Below are positions 19,749 to 29,226 of a stretch of 64,000 bases of DNA, in pieces. The notes beneath the pieces are model-generated. The model ran no database searches, was not told where the DNA came from, and saw only the letters and a list, made by a program, of their open reading frames with translations. Positions within the stretch are counted from its first letter, which is position 1, and every line of letters begins with the position of its first letter. A program made the translations under genes and the position numbers. This DNA is from Akkermansia muciniphila (lineage in GTDB: Bacteria > Verrucomicrobiota > Verrucomicrobiia > Verrucomicrobiales > Akkermansiaceae): NCBI GenBank assembly GCA_945888515.1, contig CAMDAD010000007.1, forward strand, positions 88,995-152,994, given 5' to 3'.

Positions 19749-20585
19749 ATGAAACATACAAACGAGGAAAGTGCGAGTGCTAAGGTGAGTCGATTTTGCG
19801 GTGGCCGCGAAATCAATGTGGCAGCCCTGTGGCAAGAAATACGTCAGCAAGCCGCCAAAGTCATCGACCGAGAACCACAAATGGTGAACCTCTTGAAAGA
19901 TGTCGTCCTCAATCGCTCGTGCCTGGGCGAAGCACTGGGGACACGATTGGCACGGAAATTATCGCGTGAAGATATGACGCGCGAGGAGCTCTCGCCCTTG
20001 CTGGCTGGACTTTTCCAAGCCCATCCCGAGCTGACACGCAGCGCGGCCAAAGATTTAATCGCGATTATCGAGCGCGATCCCGCTTGCGATTCCCCTCTGC
20101 AGCCCTTGTTGTTTTTCAAAGGCTTTCTCGCCATTTGCACCTACCGGGTTTCGCATTATCTCTGGCAACACGATCGTCGCGATCTGGCACTGTATTTCCA
20201 AAGCCTCGCCAGCGAGGTTTTCGCCGTGGACATCCACCCGGCGGCACGCATCGGCTGCGGGATTCTGTTAGACCACGCGACCAGCTTTGTCGTCGGGGAA
20301 ACGGCCATCATCGAGGACGATGTTTCCATCCTCCACGAGGTCACGCTCGGCGGCACTGGTAAGGAATCGGGCGATCGCCACCCCATCGTGCGCTCCGGTG
20401 TGCTGATCGGAGCCGGAGCGAAAATACTAGGCCGCGTGATCATCGGCGAGTGCGCCAAAATCGGAGCTGGCAGCGTGGTGCTGACCGATGTCCCAGCTCA
20501 CACCACAGTGGCCGGAGTCCCCGCCGTGGTGGTGGGAGTCGCCAAAGAAGACGCCCCAGCGCTGGACATGGATCAGCGGATTTGA
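19749..20585 (+). CDS. cysE: Serine O-acetyltransferase
   Basis: FFKGFLAICTYRVSHYLWQHDRRDLALYFQSLASEVFAVDIHPAARIGCGILLDHATSFVVGETAIIEDDVSILHEVTLGGTGK; left-handed beta-helix hexapeptides. ORF upstream of 19749 overlaps the Rrf2 gene antisense. Confidence 0.93.
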   Translation: MKHTNEESASAKVSRFCGGREINVAALWQEIRQQAAKVIDREPQMVNLLKDVVLNRSCLGEALGTRLARKLSREDMTREELSPLLAGLFQAHPELTRSAAKDLIAIIERDPACDSPLQPLLFFKGFLAICTYRVSHYLWQHDRRDLALYFQSLASEVFAVDIHPAARIGCGILLDHATSFVVGETAIIEDDVSILHEVTLGGTGKESGDRHPIVRSGVLIGAGAKILGRVIIGECAKIGAGSVVLTDVPAHTTVAGVPAVVVGVAKEDAPALDMDQRI

Positions 20586-20612
20586 GCAAGGTTTTTTCAT
20601 TCCCGAGTGTGA

Positions 20613-21032
20613 ATGCAATCAAATGTGATGAACTGGTTCTTCTATGACTATTTGAGCTCTATTGCTTACGGAGTTGCAGGATTGGTGATTCTTTTCACAT
20701 TGATTTTGCTGGCGCGAACTCGGACTATATCCTCATTCTTAATGGCCGCCGGCATGTCCCTGTTGGCCGTTGCTCTCATAATCACAGGCTATTTGTGCAT
20801 TCCGATTTATCAATCTAATCATGTCGTGAGTATTCAATCAGTTGCAAATAGGCATTTCGATCCTGAGCAAAGCTACCGCAAAAAAATAGAGCTACGCACT
20901 ATGCTTGGGAATCAACGCTTGTATGCCATCTATACCGCAGGAGCTTTGATTTCCATCGGACTTGGTGGATTGATCTTCCAGTGCCTAGGGAATGATCGTG
21001 CGGTCAACGACCCTACAGAATGTGATCGCTAG
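20613..21032 (+). CDS. Hypothetical small membrane protein
   Basis: 139 aa with three hydrophobic segments, no competing ORF. Confidence 0.55.
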   Translation: MQSNVMNWFFYDYLSSIAYGVAGLVILFTLILLARTRTISSFLMAAGMSLLAVALIITGYLCIPIYQSNHVVSIQSVANRHFDPEQSYRKKIELRTMLGNQRLYAIYTAGALISIGLGGLIFQCLGNDRAVNDPTECDR

Positions 21033-21109
21033 TGTTTTTAAGCGTCGAGTCAATGAGCGAGTCGCCGAGGCATCCTTTCAGGGCTCACGGTGCCGATGGT
21101 AATACGAAA

Positions 21110-21129
21110 CCCACGGTTGAAACCGTGGG
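21110..21129. repeat. REP-like palindrome CCCACGGTT-GA-AACCGTGGG
   Basis: Perfect 9-bp inverted repeat between the 20613 ORF and the tpiA 3' end. Confidence 0.6.
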
Positions 21130-21179
21130 CTCCGGATGAGGCGTCGGATTGCGACGAATCTGTCAGCTTTTCGGCTGAA

Positions 21180-21950
21180 TCAGTTCGCAGGCGAGCCGTT
21201 GGAGATGATATCGACGAAGCTCTGCGCTTCCAGCGAAGCACCACCAATCAGGGCGCCGTCGATGTCTGGGCAGGCCATGAGCTCGGCGGCATTGTTGGGT
21301 TTCACGCTGCCACCGTATTGGATGCGCAGTTTACCGGAAATTTCCGGGCCGTAGAGATCAGTGATGACACTGCGCACAAAGGCATGCGCTTCCTGCGCTT
21401 GTTCCGCAGTGGCGGTGACGCCAGTACCGATGGCCCAAACGGGTTCGTACGCAACCACGGTGTCCTCCATGTCAGAAGCCGTGATGCCTTCTAGGCCTTC
21501 GCTGATCTGGCTGCGCAGGATGCTTTCGAGTTTGCCGGCATTGCGTTCTTCCAGGGTTTCGCCGATGCAGAAAATGAGTTTCAATCCGACCTCGCGCGCC
21601 TTTTTCATCTTCGCGTTGATGATGGCATTGGTCTCGCCAAAAATGGAGCGGCGCTCGCTGTGGCCGATGATCACGTGGCGCACCAGGATCTCGCGCAGCA
21701 TCTTCACGCTGATTTCACCGGTATAGGCACCGTCATCGAATTGCGAGCAATTCTGCGCCGCCATTTCCACACCGCGTGCTTCCGTCAACGCCTCCGAGAG
21801 CGTGGGCAAGGAGATGAAAGGTGCGGCAATAACGATGTCAGAGGTCTGGCGACCCGTGAGTTTGCTGAGGAACGATTTCACAAAGTCCTGCGTGTCCGAG
21901 GGACCTTTGTTCATTTTCCAGTTAGCGGCGAAAATCGGACGGCGATACAT
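21180..21950 (-). CDS. tpiA: Triosephosphate isomerase
   Basis: MYRRPIFAANWKMNKGP; VIIGHSERR; VVAYEPVWAIGTG; IQYGGSVKPNNA; DGALIGGASL. Confidence 0.97.
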   Translation of the reverse strand: MYRRPIFAANWKMNKGPSDTQDFVKSFLSKLTGRQTSDIVIAAPFISLPTLSEALTEARGVEMAAQNCSQFDDGAYTGEISVKMLREILVRHVIIGHSERRSIFGETNAIINAKMKKAREVGLKLIFCIGETLEERNAGKLESILRSQISEGLEGITASDMEDTVVAYEPVWAIGTGVTATAEQAQEAHAFVRSVITDLYGPEISGKLRIQYGGSVKPNNAAELMACPDIDGALIGGASLEAQSFVDIISNGSPAN

Positions 21951-21980
21951 GATGGGATGTGTTAGGTGTTAGGTGAAAAA

Positions 21981-23177
21981 TTAAACGTTGGTAAGAGCGG
22001 CGACGCCTGGCAGCTCCTTGCCTTCCAGCAATTCAAGCGAGGCTCCACCACCGGTGGAAATGAAATTCATTTGATCATCAAGACCGAACTTGTTCACGGC
22101 CGTGACCGAGTCGCCGCCGCCTACGATCGAGAGTGCGGCGGAATCGGCGACCGCCTGAGCGATGGCGCGTGTGCCTTCGGCAAAGGAGCCGATTTCGAAC
22201 ACACCCATGGGGCCGTTCCACAGAATCGTTTTGGCCGAGGCGATTTCTTTACTGAATTCGGCAATCGCTTGCGTGCCGATATCAATGCCTTCCCAGTCAT
22301 CTGGAATTTCGCCGCCTTCGGTGTAAGCAGCGGTGACGCGGGTCTCGGCACCATCTTTGAACTCTTGCGTGATGCGAGTGTCGGCGGGAAGGAGGAAACG
22401 AATGCCCTTGGCTTCCGCATTTTTCAAAATGTCCAGCGCGAGTTCCAGCTTGTCATTTTCCACAAGCGACTTGCCAATCTTGTAGCCTTGCGCCTTGCGG
22501 AAGGTGTAGGCCATCGCTCCGCCGATGATAAAGGTATCGGCCTTGGCCATCAGCGAGTTGATCACTTGGATTTTATCGGATACTTTTGCGCCGCCCATGA
22601 TGACGACGAAAGGACGCTCACCTTGGTCGAGCTTATACACGAGGTATTCCAGTTCACGCGCCATCAGGAAGCCCATCGCACTTTGTTTCACATAATGCGT
22701 TACGCCCTCGGTGGAGGCATGGGCGCGGTGCGCGGTGCCGAAGGCATCGTTGACAAAAATGTCCGCACTACCGGCGAGCTGCTTGGCGAAGTCGGCATCG
22801 TTCTTTTCCTCCTCAGGATAAAAGCGGGTATTCTCCAGCAATAGCACCTGTCCGGCCTGAAGACCAGCACGCAGAGCAGCGACTTCCTCACCGATCGAAT
22901 CAGCAGCGAGCTTGACCTCTTGGCCTAACAATTCCGCGAGGCGCACGGCCACGGGCTGAAGCGAAAACTCTGCGGAGGCACCCGCCTTCGGACGGCCCAG
23001 GTGCGAGCAAAGCACTAACTTGGCGCCACCTTTCAGCAAGTGTTGGATGGAGGGCACAGCGGCGGTGATACGAGTATCATCGGTGATCGCACCATGTTTC
23101 AACGGCACATTGAAGTCCACACGCATGAGAACTTCCTTGTTTTGCACATCTAGTGATTGAATCGAGAGCTTGGCCAT
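21981..23177 (-). CDS. pgk: Phosphoglycerate kinase
   Basis: NKEVLMRVDFNVPLKHGAITDDTRI; LVLCSHLGRPK; LWNGPMGVFE; SIVGGGDSVTAV; start at MAKLSIQSL. Confidence 0.97.
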   Translation of the reverse strand: MAKLSIQSLDVQNKEVLMRVDFNVPLKHGAITDDTRITAAVPSIQHLLKGGAKLVLCSHLGRPKAGASAEFSLQPVAVRLAELLGQEVKLAADSIGEEVAALRAGLQAGQVLLLENTRFYPEEEKNDADFAKQLAGSADIFVNDAFGTAHRAHASTEGVTHYVKQSAMGFLMARELEYLVYKLDQGERPFVVIMGGAKVSDKIQVINSLMAKADTFIIGGAMAYTFRKAQGYKIGKSLVENDKLELALDILKNAEAKGIRFLLPADTRITQEFKDGAETRVTAAYTEGGEIPDDWEGIDIGTQAIAEFSKEIASAKTILWNGPMGVFEIGSFAEGTRAIAQAVADSAALSIVGGGDSVTAVNKFGLDDQMNFISTGGGASLELLEGKELPGVAALTNV

Positions 23178-23362
23178 GGGCAGTGGGTAAGACGGTGGGG
23201 AAACGAATGTCAAGCATGATACAACAGGAAATACGCGATTATCGCAAAAGGTTGCCAGCGGATTGCGGTCCATACGGCACGATAGATCGAAAAAACCTGA
23301 GATTTTTCGATAATTGCTCGACCTGCGAAAAAATGGCGTCATTCTATGCCCACCAATTCACT

Positions 23363-24346
23363 ATGAAAAAGAACAAACTGATTGCGACCCTTGCGTTGTC
23401 ATTTGCCACATTGACCTCCGCGTTCGCCGGTGGCGAAGGATGGGTCACTGATTTCGAAGCTGCCAAAAAAACGGCTAACGAAGATAAAAAAGACCTGCTA
23501 GTCGACTTCACTGGCTCTGACTGGTGCGGTTGGTGCATCAAGCTGAACGAAGAAGTTTTCTCCAAAGAACCTTTCAAGGCGGCAACGAAGGATCAATTCG
23601 TGATGGTGGAACTCGATTTCCCCCGCAAGAAGGAACTGGATGCCAAACTGAAGGAGCAAAACGAAGCGTTGCAAAAGAAATTCCAAGTTCAGGGATTCCC
23701 TACCATCATGCTCTGCGATGCCACAGGAAAACCTTACGCCAAAACTGGATATCAGCCCGGTGGTCCGGAAAAATATGTGGCTCACCTCGAAGAACTAAAA
23801 GCCGTGCGCGTCAAGCGTGATGAGGCATTTGCCAAAGCTGATGCCGCCAAAACCGATGTGGAAAAAGCCGCCTTTTTGGTCGAAGGTCTAAAAGCACTGG
23901 ACGAAGAACTCGTCGATAGCTGCTACAGCGATGTCGTCGAAAAAATCGGCACGCTGGATAAGGAAGACAAGTCCGGTTTCGTCAAAGCACGCAAGGAAGC
24001 CGCCGAGAAAAAAAAGGCGGAGGAATCAGCCATGGCTTCCGTGCAAGAATTCATGGGCACCAAAATCAAACCACTGATGCAGGCTAAGGAATACGACAAA
24101 GCTCTTGAAGCCGTGAAGTCGTTCATCAAGGAGAACCCGAACACACCGGAAGAATACAAAATCGGTATGACCCTCAACATCGGCCTCGCTGGCCCTATGG
24201 AAAAAGGCGATGCAGAAGCCGCCAACGCCATGGTGGATGGTGTTGCCAAGGACTATCCCAATAGCGATGTCGCCAAGAACGTCGATAGAATCAAAGAGAG
24301 CATCAAGGCTCGCCTCGCGCAAAAGCCCGCCGCAGAGAAGGAGTGA
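23363..24346 (+). CDS. Secreted thioredoxin-fold protein with C-terminal helical region
   Basis: MKKNKLIATLALSFATLTSAFAGG signal; DLLVDFTGSDWCGWCIKLNEEVF; FQVQGFPTIMLCDATGKPY. Confidence 0.85.
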   Translation: MKKNKLIATLALSFATLTSAFAGGEGWVTDFEAAKKTANEDKKDLLVDFTGSDWCGWCIKLNEEVFSKEPFKAATKDQFVMVELDFPRKKELDAKLKEQNEALQKKFQVQGFPTIMLCDATGKPYAKTGYQPGGPEKYVAHLEELKAVRVKRDEAFAKADAAKTDVEKAAFLVEGLKALDEELVDSCYSDVVEKIGTLDKEDKSGFVKARKEAAEKKKAEESAMASVQEFMGTKIKPLMQAKEYDKALEAVKSFIKENPNTPEEYKIGMTLNIGLAGPMEKGDAEAANAMVDGVAKDYPNSDVAKNVDRIKESIKARLAQKPAAEKE

Positions 24347-24377
24347 TCTCCTCGGAAACGAAACATCACCCTCACAA

Positions 24378-24411
24378 AAAAATGCGCCATGGTGACCCGT
24401 GGCGCATTTTT
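24378..24411. terminator. Bidirectional rho-independent terminator between convergent genes
   Basis: AAAAATGCGCCA-N10-TGGCGCATTTTT, 12-bp stem with A- and T-tracts, between 24346 (+) and 24425 (-). Confidence 0.9.
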
Positions 24412-24424
24412 CTGTCCCTCCACA

Positions 24425-25135
24425 TCAAGCGATGTTCGTGAACACCGCCTGCACGTCGTCGTCGTCTTCCAACTTATCGATGAGCTTTTCCACTTCCTCC
24501 AGTTGCTCTTCAGTCAACTCCACGGGATTGCTGGCTACGCGTCGCAGCTCGGCTTTTTTCACGGAAATCCCCAACTGCTCGAAGGCCTGCGTGAGCGTCG
24601 AGAAACTCGTGTAATCAGCGAAGGCCGTGACCAGATCATCTTCCACCAGAAGTTCTTCCAGCCCTGCGTCGATCAGCGACAGCTCGATTTCCTCCAAGTC
24701 CAACTCCGGCGTGCGTTGGAACTCGACAGCCGCTTTGCGCGAGAACAAAAACTCTAGCGATCCGCTCGGCACCATCTGGCCGCCGTTTTTGTTGAAGTAG
24801 GTTTTCACATTGGTCACCGAGCGATTCGAATTATCGGTAGCGCACTCGACAAACACCAGCACGCCGTGAGGCCCTTTGCCTTCGTAGTTCACTTCCACGA
24901 TGTCCTGCGCGTCTTTGGCCGAGGCGCGTTTAATCGCGGCATCAATGTTTTCTTTCGGCAGGTTCTCCGCCTTCGCGTTGGCGATTGCCAATCGCAGCTT
25001 CGCGTTGGTGAACGGATCCGGACCACCTTCCTTAGCAGCCATCGTGATCAATTTTGCCATCTTGGGAAACACCTTGGACATCTTGTCCCAGCGTGCTTCC
25101 TTGGCTCTTCTTCTGCATTCAAATGCGCGTCCCAT
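24425..25135 (-). CDS. yebC: YebC/PmpR-family (TACO1) regulatory protein
   Basis: [71 protein letters not shown]. Confidence 0.93.
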   Translation of the reverse strand: MGRAFECRRRAKEARWDKMSKVFPKMAKLITMAAKEGGPDPFTNAKLRLAIANAKAENLPKENIDAAIKRASAKDAQDIVEVNYEGKGPHGVLVFVECATDNSNRSVTNVKTYFNKNGGQMVPSGSLEFLFSRKAAVEFQRTPELDLEEIELSLIDAGLEELLVEDDLVTAFADYTSFSTLTQAFEQLGISVKKAELRRVASNPVELTEEQLEEVEKLIDKLEDDDDVQAVFTNIA

Positions 25136-25243
25136 AGTCTTAATTTGTTAGAAAAAAATTTTGATTTGGCGGCTAGCGCCGTCACGAGTAAAGCGGAAAA
25201 TCGCCTGACTACCAAACAAAGTTTGCAAAAAAGTGCAGACTCA

Positions 25244-26128
25244 TCAGTCGTCGTGACTCACATCCACTGCCACAAGGATGACCTGGTTTCCGGCACCCAG
25301 AGTCACACCGCGCAAGGGGCTAACGTCACTGAAATCACGCCCCCAGGCTAACGTGATATGGCGCAGCGAAGGCATGAGGTCGTTCGTGGGATCCAAATCC
25401 ATCCAGCCCCAGTCTTCACCGCACCAGAGCGATAGCCACGCATGCGAGGCGTCCGCGCCGATCAGTTTTTGCTGCCCAGGCGGCGGTAATGTTTCCAAAT
25501 AGCCACTGACATAGCGAGCGGGCAAACCGACACCGCGCAAACAGGCAATCATCACCTGCGCGTAGTCCTGACATACTCCCCGCTTTTTTTTCCACGACTC
25601 GGTGATCGGCGTGGCTACATGGGTGGCTGTCGGGTCAAAAGTGAAGTCGGTGAAAATCCGGTGATTCAGATCCAAGGCCGCTTCTAGGATCGGTCTCGCA
25701 GGCGTGAAACTGCGCATGGCATACTCACGCATTTCCCGAGACGGATGAATGAGCGGCGAATCACAGACAAATTCCGCCGCCATTGTCGCAGCAGACCACT
25801 CCGAAGATTGGCAGATGTCACGCACGCACTCCCATGGCAGAGTGGCGGCAGCGTTTACCTCGGGCTGGGCTTTGACGTGAATGTAGCAGCGCGATGTGAC
25901 TTCCAACTCGTCGTGCGAGCCCTCGATTTCGAAGTAAGTGATCGCATTGCCATACGCATCATGGCGGTGGTAGCGGTGCAGCGGTTCGGGGCGAATGGTG
26001 ATTTCGTGCCACGGACATTCCTGATTCGGCAAACGGCGAGGCGTCAGCTTCGCATGGTAGTGACAGACACTCACTGGACTGTCGTATCGGCATAGCGTGC
26101 GATGAATGACTTGGAAGCGCATGGTCAA
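25244..26128 (-). CDS. Transglutaminase-like family protein
   Basis: KKRGVCQDYAQVMIACLRGVGLPARYVSGYLET; SHAWLSLWCGEDWGWMDLDPTND; N-terminal HRTLCRYDSPVSVCHYHAKLTPR. Confidence 0.92.
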   Translation of the reverse strand: MTMRFQVIHRTLCRYDSPVSVCHYHAKLTPRRLPNQECPWHEITIRPEPLHRYHRHDAYGNAITYFEIEGSHDELEVTSRCYIHVKAQPEVNAAATLPWECVRDICQSSEWSAATMAAEFVCDSPLIHPSREMREYAMRSFTPARPILEAALDLNHRIFTDFTFDPTATHVATPITESWKKKRGVCQDYAQVMIACLRGVGLPARYVSGYLETLPPPGQQKLIGADASHAWLSLWCGEDWGWMDLDPTNDLMPSLRHITLAWGRDFSDVSPLRGVTLGAGNQVILVAVDVSHDD

Positions 26129-28668
26129 CGGGAGCGGCGGGTGGCGTGGCTAAAATAATCCTCAGTGAGCCGATGGGACAGCGATTCGAAATAATTGATA
26201 AAGTCTTCCAACGATTGTCGCAGCAGTTCGAAACGCCGCGCATCAGACTCCAAGTCCGTCAAATCGATCGCATGCAAGTAGCGCAGCATCATCTCCACCG
26301 CCTCGAGCGCTGTGGCCGCACCAGATAGCGAGGAGCCCTGTGGTAGCAGTCGCGCTTGCTGATGGATCGCCTCTAACTGAAAGGCGAGAGAGCGCGGATT
26401 TTCCGCATGTAGCATCAGCAGATCCAGCACCTGCAGCAATTTCGGCTTGGCAAAATGATGGCGCCGATAGGTCATCGTGCTGTCGAAAATTTCCAACAAG
26501 GGCACCAGCACTGTCTCGTTATCCTCGCAGAGTTGGACGGCGGCTTGCAGGAAGGTAGCGCTCGCCGATCCGCGTTCGATGCGACGTCCCAGTTCCAAAA
26601 AACGCCAGCCATGCCCTTGCACCATGTTTTCCGATTGCATCCCGCTGAAGGCTGCCATGTCGAGGATGATACGATCCAGCTTCGCTGTGATTCCATACGC
26701 ACCGGCATGAGTCAGCGGTGCGGGAACTTGCTCTTGCAATTGATTGAAAAGACGCCAGGTATCATCCGATAGCCGATCCCGAGCCGCCGCCGCGTTGTAT
26801 TGCAGTTTCCCTAACAAGTCCGCCACACCATCCACCCGCTTGGGATTATCCATCAGCTCCTTAATTTCCTGAGAGACCGTATCTGTCGCACCCATGACAT
26901 CCAGACGCTCATCTAACAATTTCAACTTTTGCGCGAGGCGCAATCCATCTTGCAGCTCGTGCATTTGCAACTCCCCTCCCTCGCCACCCAAACGCTTGCT
27001 CAGCATTCGCAGGACACGTGTGGTCTGCTCCATACGCTCGGCGTATCGACCCAGCCAAAACAAATGATCGGCCATGCGGCTCGGCACATCGCCCGGCGGC
27101 CGCGAGACACGCAGCACATCCGCGCGATCCACAAGCAAGCTCTTGGGTGCAACCTCTTCGTCGGAAATCACCCACACATCCTTGCTGAGCGCGCCTGCTT
27201 CCATCGATACCAGAAACCCCTCACTGCTCGGGCTCACCCGCCCTAAGCCGCCCGGCATGACGTGCGATTCCTGCTCTGTGCCGCACACAAACGCCCGCCA
27301 CACAAACGCGCGTGGCTCCAGTTGACTGCCAGTCCAGAATGGCGCATGCGATAGCACTAGCGCCTCCTGTGCGACCCAAGCCGCAGGGTCCGCAGTCACC
27401 TCGTCGAGGAGCGCTTTCAAGTTTTTGTCATCGAGCGCAGCCGTCGATTGCGCGGGTCGATCGCACCCACAATAAGCTTTTTTAAACACCCAGCGCCGCG
27501 GATCCGCCATCACTTCCGCAAGCGCCGAGGGCTCGCCACACCACCAAGTTGGCACCGAGGGAATGAGCAGATCTTCTCCTAACAACTGCTGGCACAAATT
27601 CGGCAAAAATGGCAGCCACGCAGCGGCTTCCATCACTCCCGAGCCCACCGGATTTGCAATGCGTACACGGCCATTGCGCCATGCCTCTAACAGACCCGGC
27701 ACCCCGCTCCAGCTCGTGGGATCCAGCTCCAGCGTATCACAGGAAACATCCTCCACGCGGCGAATTAGCACATCCACCTGCCGCAACCCCTCCAGCGTCT
27801 TCATAAACAGCCGCGTGTCACGCACTGTCAGATCCGCACCTTCCACTAACGGAAACCCGAGATACCGCGCCTTGAACGCGTGCTCAAAATAGCTCCGATG
27901 ATACGGCCCAGGCGTCACCATCACCACATGAGGCGTTTTCCGATGAACGGATGCCATTTCTCGGAAAATATCCCGCTCCCGCTCGAAAAACGACGCCAAG
28001 CGCTGCACGCGGCACTGCTTGAATTCGTGCGGGAACGCCTGCGACAGCACGATGCGATTTTCCAACGCATAGCCAAGCCCGCCCGGCATCTGGCATCGGT
28101 CCGCCAGTGCCACCCAATGGCCATCCGCACCACGCACCAGGTCTGTCGCCATAGTGCACAAGCCATCCTCTTTCAGGTTCACGTCCTGGATCTGACGCAG
28201 GTAGCCCGGATTGGCAAAGAGCAAACGCGGCGGAATCCACGACTCCTTGATCAATCGCCGCGGACCATACACATCCGCCATGATCGCCCGCAACAAACGC
28301 ATGCGCTGACGCAAGCCCTGCTCCACCACAGCAAAATCAGAGGAGCTCACCAGCACCGGCATGGCATCGAGAAACCACGGCCGCCCCGCCGCACCCGTAT
28401 CTTGAAAGACGTTATACGTCACACCGTGATCGCTCAACAAGCGGGCGATCGTGGCGGAATTGTCCTGCATCCCATGCGATCCCAGCTGCGCCAGCATACG
28501 CGAAAACAACTGCCAATGCGGACGCACCGACCCGTCCGCAGCAAACATTTCATCCCACCCCCCCGGCATCGGCCGATAGGAAAACGAAGACGCAGCCATG
28601 CCTGGAAGAGGCGGTGAAAAACTCGATTGCATCTGCATGACGTAACAAGCTGACCTTGTCCCAATCAC
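26125..28668 (-). CDS. Fused circularly permuted type-2 ATP-grasp (DUF404/DUF407) and alpha-E (DUF403) protein
   Basis: N-terminal GGWDEMFAADGSVRPHW, PGPYHRSYFEHAFKARYLGFPLVEGADLTV, ARVFVW-type core; C-terminal MADHLFWLGRYAERMEQTTRVLRML and YLHAIDLTDLESDARRFELLRQSLEDFINYFESLSHRL. Confidence 0.88.
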   Translation of the reverse strand: MIGTRSACYVMQMQSSFSPPLPGMAASSFSYRPMPGGWDEMFAADGSVRPHWQLFSRMLAQLGSHGMQDNSATIARLLSDHGVTYNVFQDTGAAGRPWFLDAMPVLVSSSDFAVVEQGLRQRMRLLRAIMADVYGPRRLIKESWIPPRLLFANPGYLRQIQDVNLKEDGLCTMATDLVRGADGHWVALADRCQMPGGLGYALENRIVLSQAFPHEFKQCRVQRLASFFERERDIFREMASVHRKTPHVVMVTPGPYHRSYFEHAFKARYLGFPLVEGADLTVRDTRLFMKTLEGLRQVDVLIRRVEDVSCDTLELDPTSWSGVPGLLEAWRNGRVRIANPVGSGVMEAAAWLPFLPNLCQQLLGEDLLIPSVPTWWCGEPSALAEVMADPRRWVFKKAYCGCDRPAQSTAALDDKNLKALLDEVTADPAAWVAQEALVLSHAPFWTGSQLEPRAFVWRAFVCGTEQESHVMPGGLGRVSPSSEGFLVSMEAGALSKDVWVISDEEVAPKSLLVDRADVLRVSRPPGDVPSRMADHLFWLGRYAERMEQTTRVLRMLSKRLGGEGGELQMHELQDGLRLAQKLKLLDERLDVMGATDTVSQEIKELMDNPKRVDGVADLLGKLQYNAAAARDRLSDDTWRLFNQLQEQVPAPLTHAGAYGITAKLDRIILDMAAFSGMQSENMVQGHGWRFLELGRRIERGSASATFLQAAVQLCEDNETVLVPLLEIFDSTMTYRRHHFAKPKLLQVLDLLMLHAENPRSLAFQLEAIHQQARLLPQGSSLSGAATALEAVEMMLRYLHAIDLTDLESDARRFELLRQSLEDFINYFESLSHRLTEDYFSHATRRSR

Positions 28669-29226
28669 AGATTTTTCGCAATCCTATTTCTGGGAGCGTG
28701 TTCGAAACGTGTTGCCTCATCAATACAAACACCATGTCGACAGCCATGATTTTTGCGTGAAAAAGCACCGAAGAATACACAAAGAAGATGCGGGCAAGGT
28801 ATGCGCAACTGACGAAACAGAATCCACTAGCCATGAGATCGGTAATCCGCCGACTCAACAACGAATGCTGGATCCACCACGAGAGTCTCTATGCGATGGA
28901 AGAAGAGGCAACGAACTCGGTCATTCAGGAAACTTTCGGTGTGCTCGCATGATGATTCATCGTTTTTTTTGAAGGAAATAAGTAAAATGATTTTTTGAGG
29001 CAACCTCTAAAAGCCGATGTACTCGGATGGTATGATTGACTTTCTTGGCAGAAAAGACCAAGCAAAGAGTTATCTCTCGATCGAAATCTTCCTAGTCCTG
29101 ATTTTGATCACACACATGACTCATTCAGCATCAATCAACTCACTACGAACCCATTCTCATGCAAGAAACCGCGTTTTCGCACAGTAAACATCTCGCACCG
29201 CTTTTCAACGGTGCTTGATCCATCAC

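Noticed and set aside
21966-22844. 292-aa plus-strand ORF opposite pgk
   Set aside because: Antisense to phosphoglycerate kinase with complete motifs.
28709-28972. 87-aa ORF in the 545-bp gap before the TPR/redoxin gene
   Set aside because: No family features, no convincing ribosome binding site; gap is AT-richer and looks non-coding.
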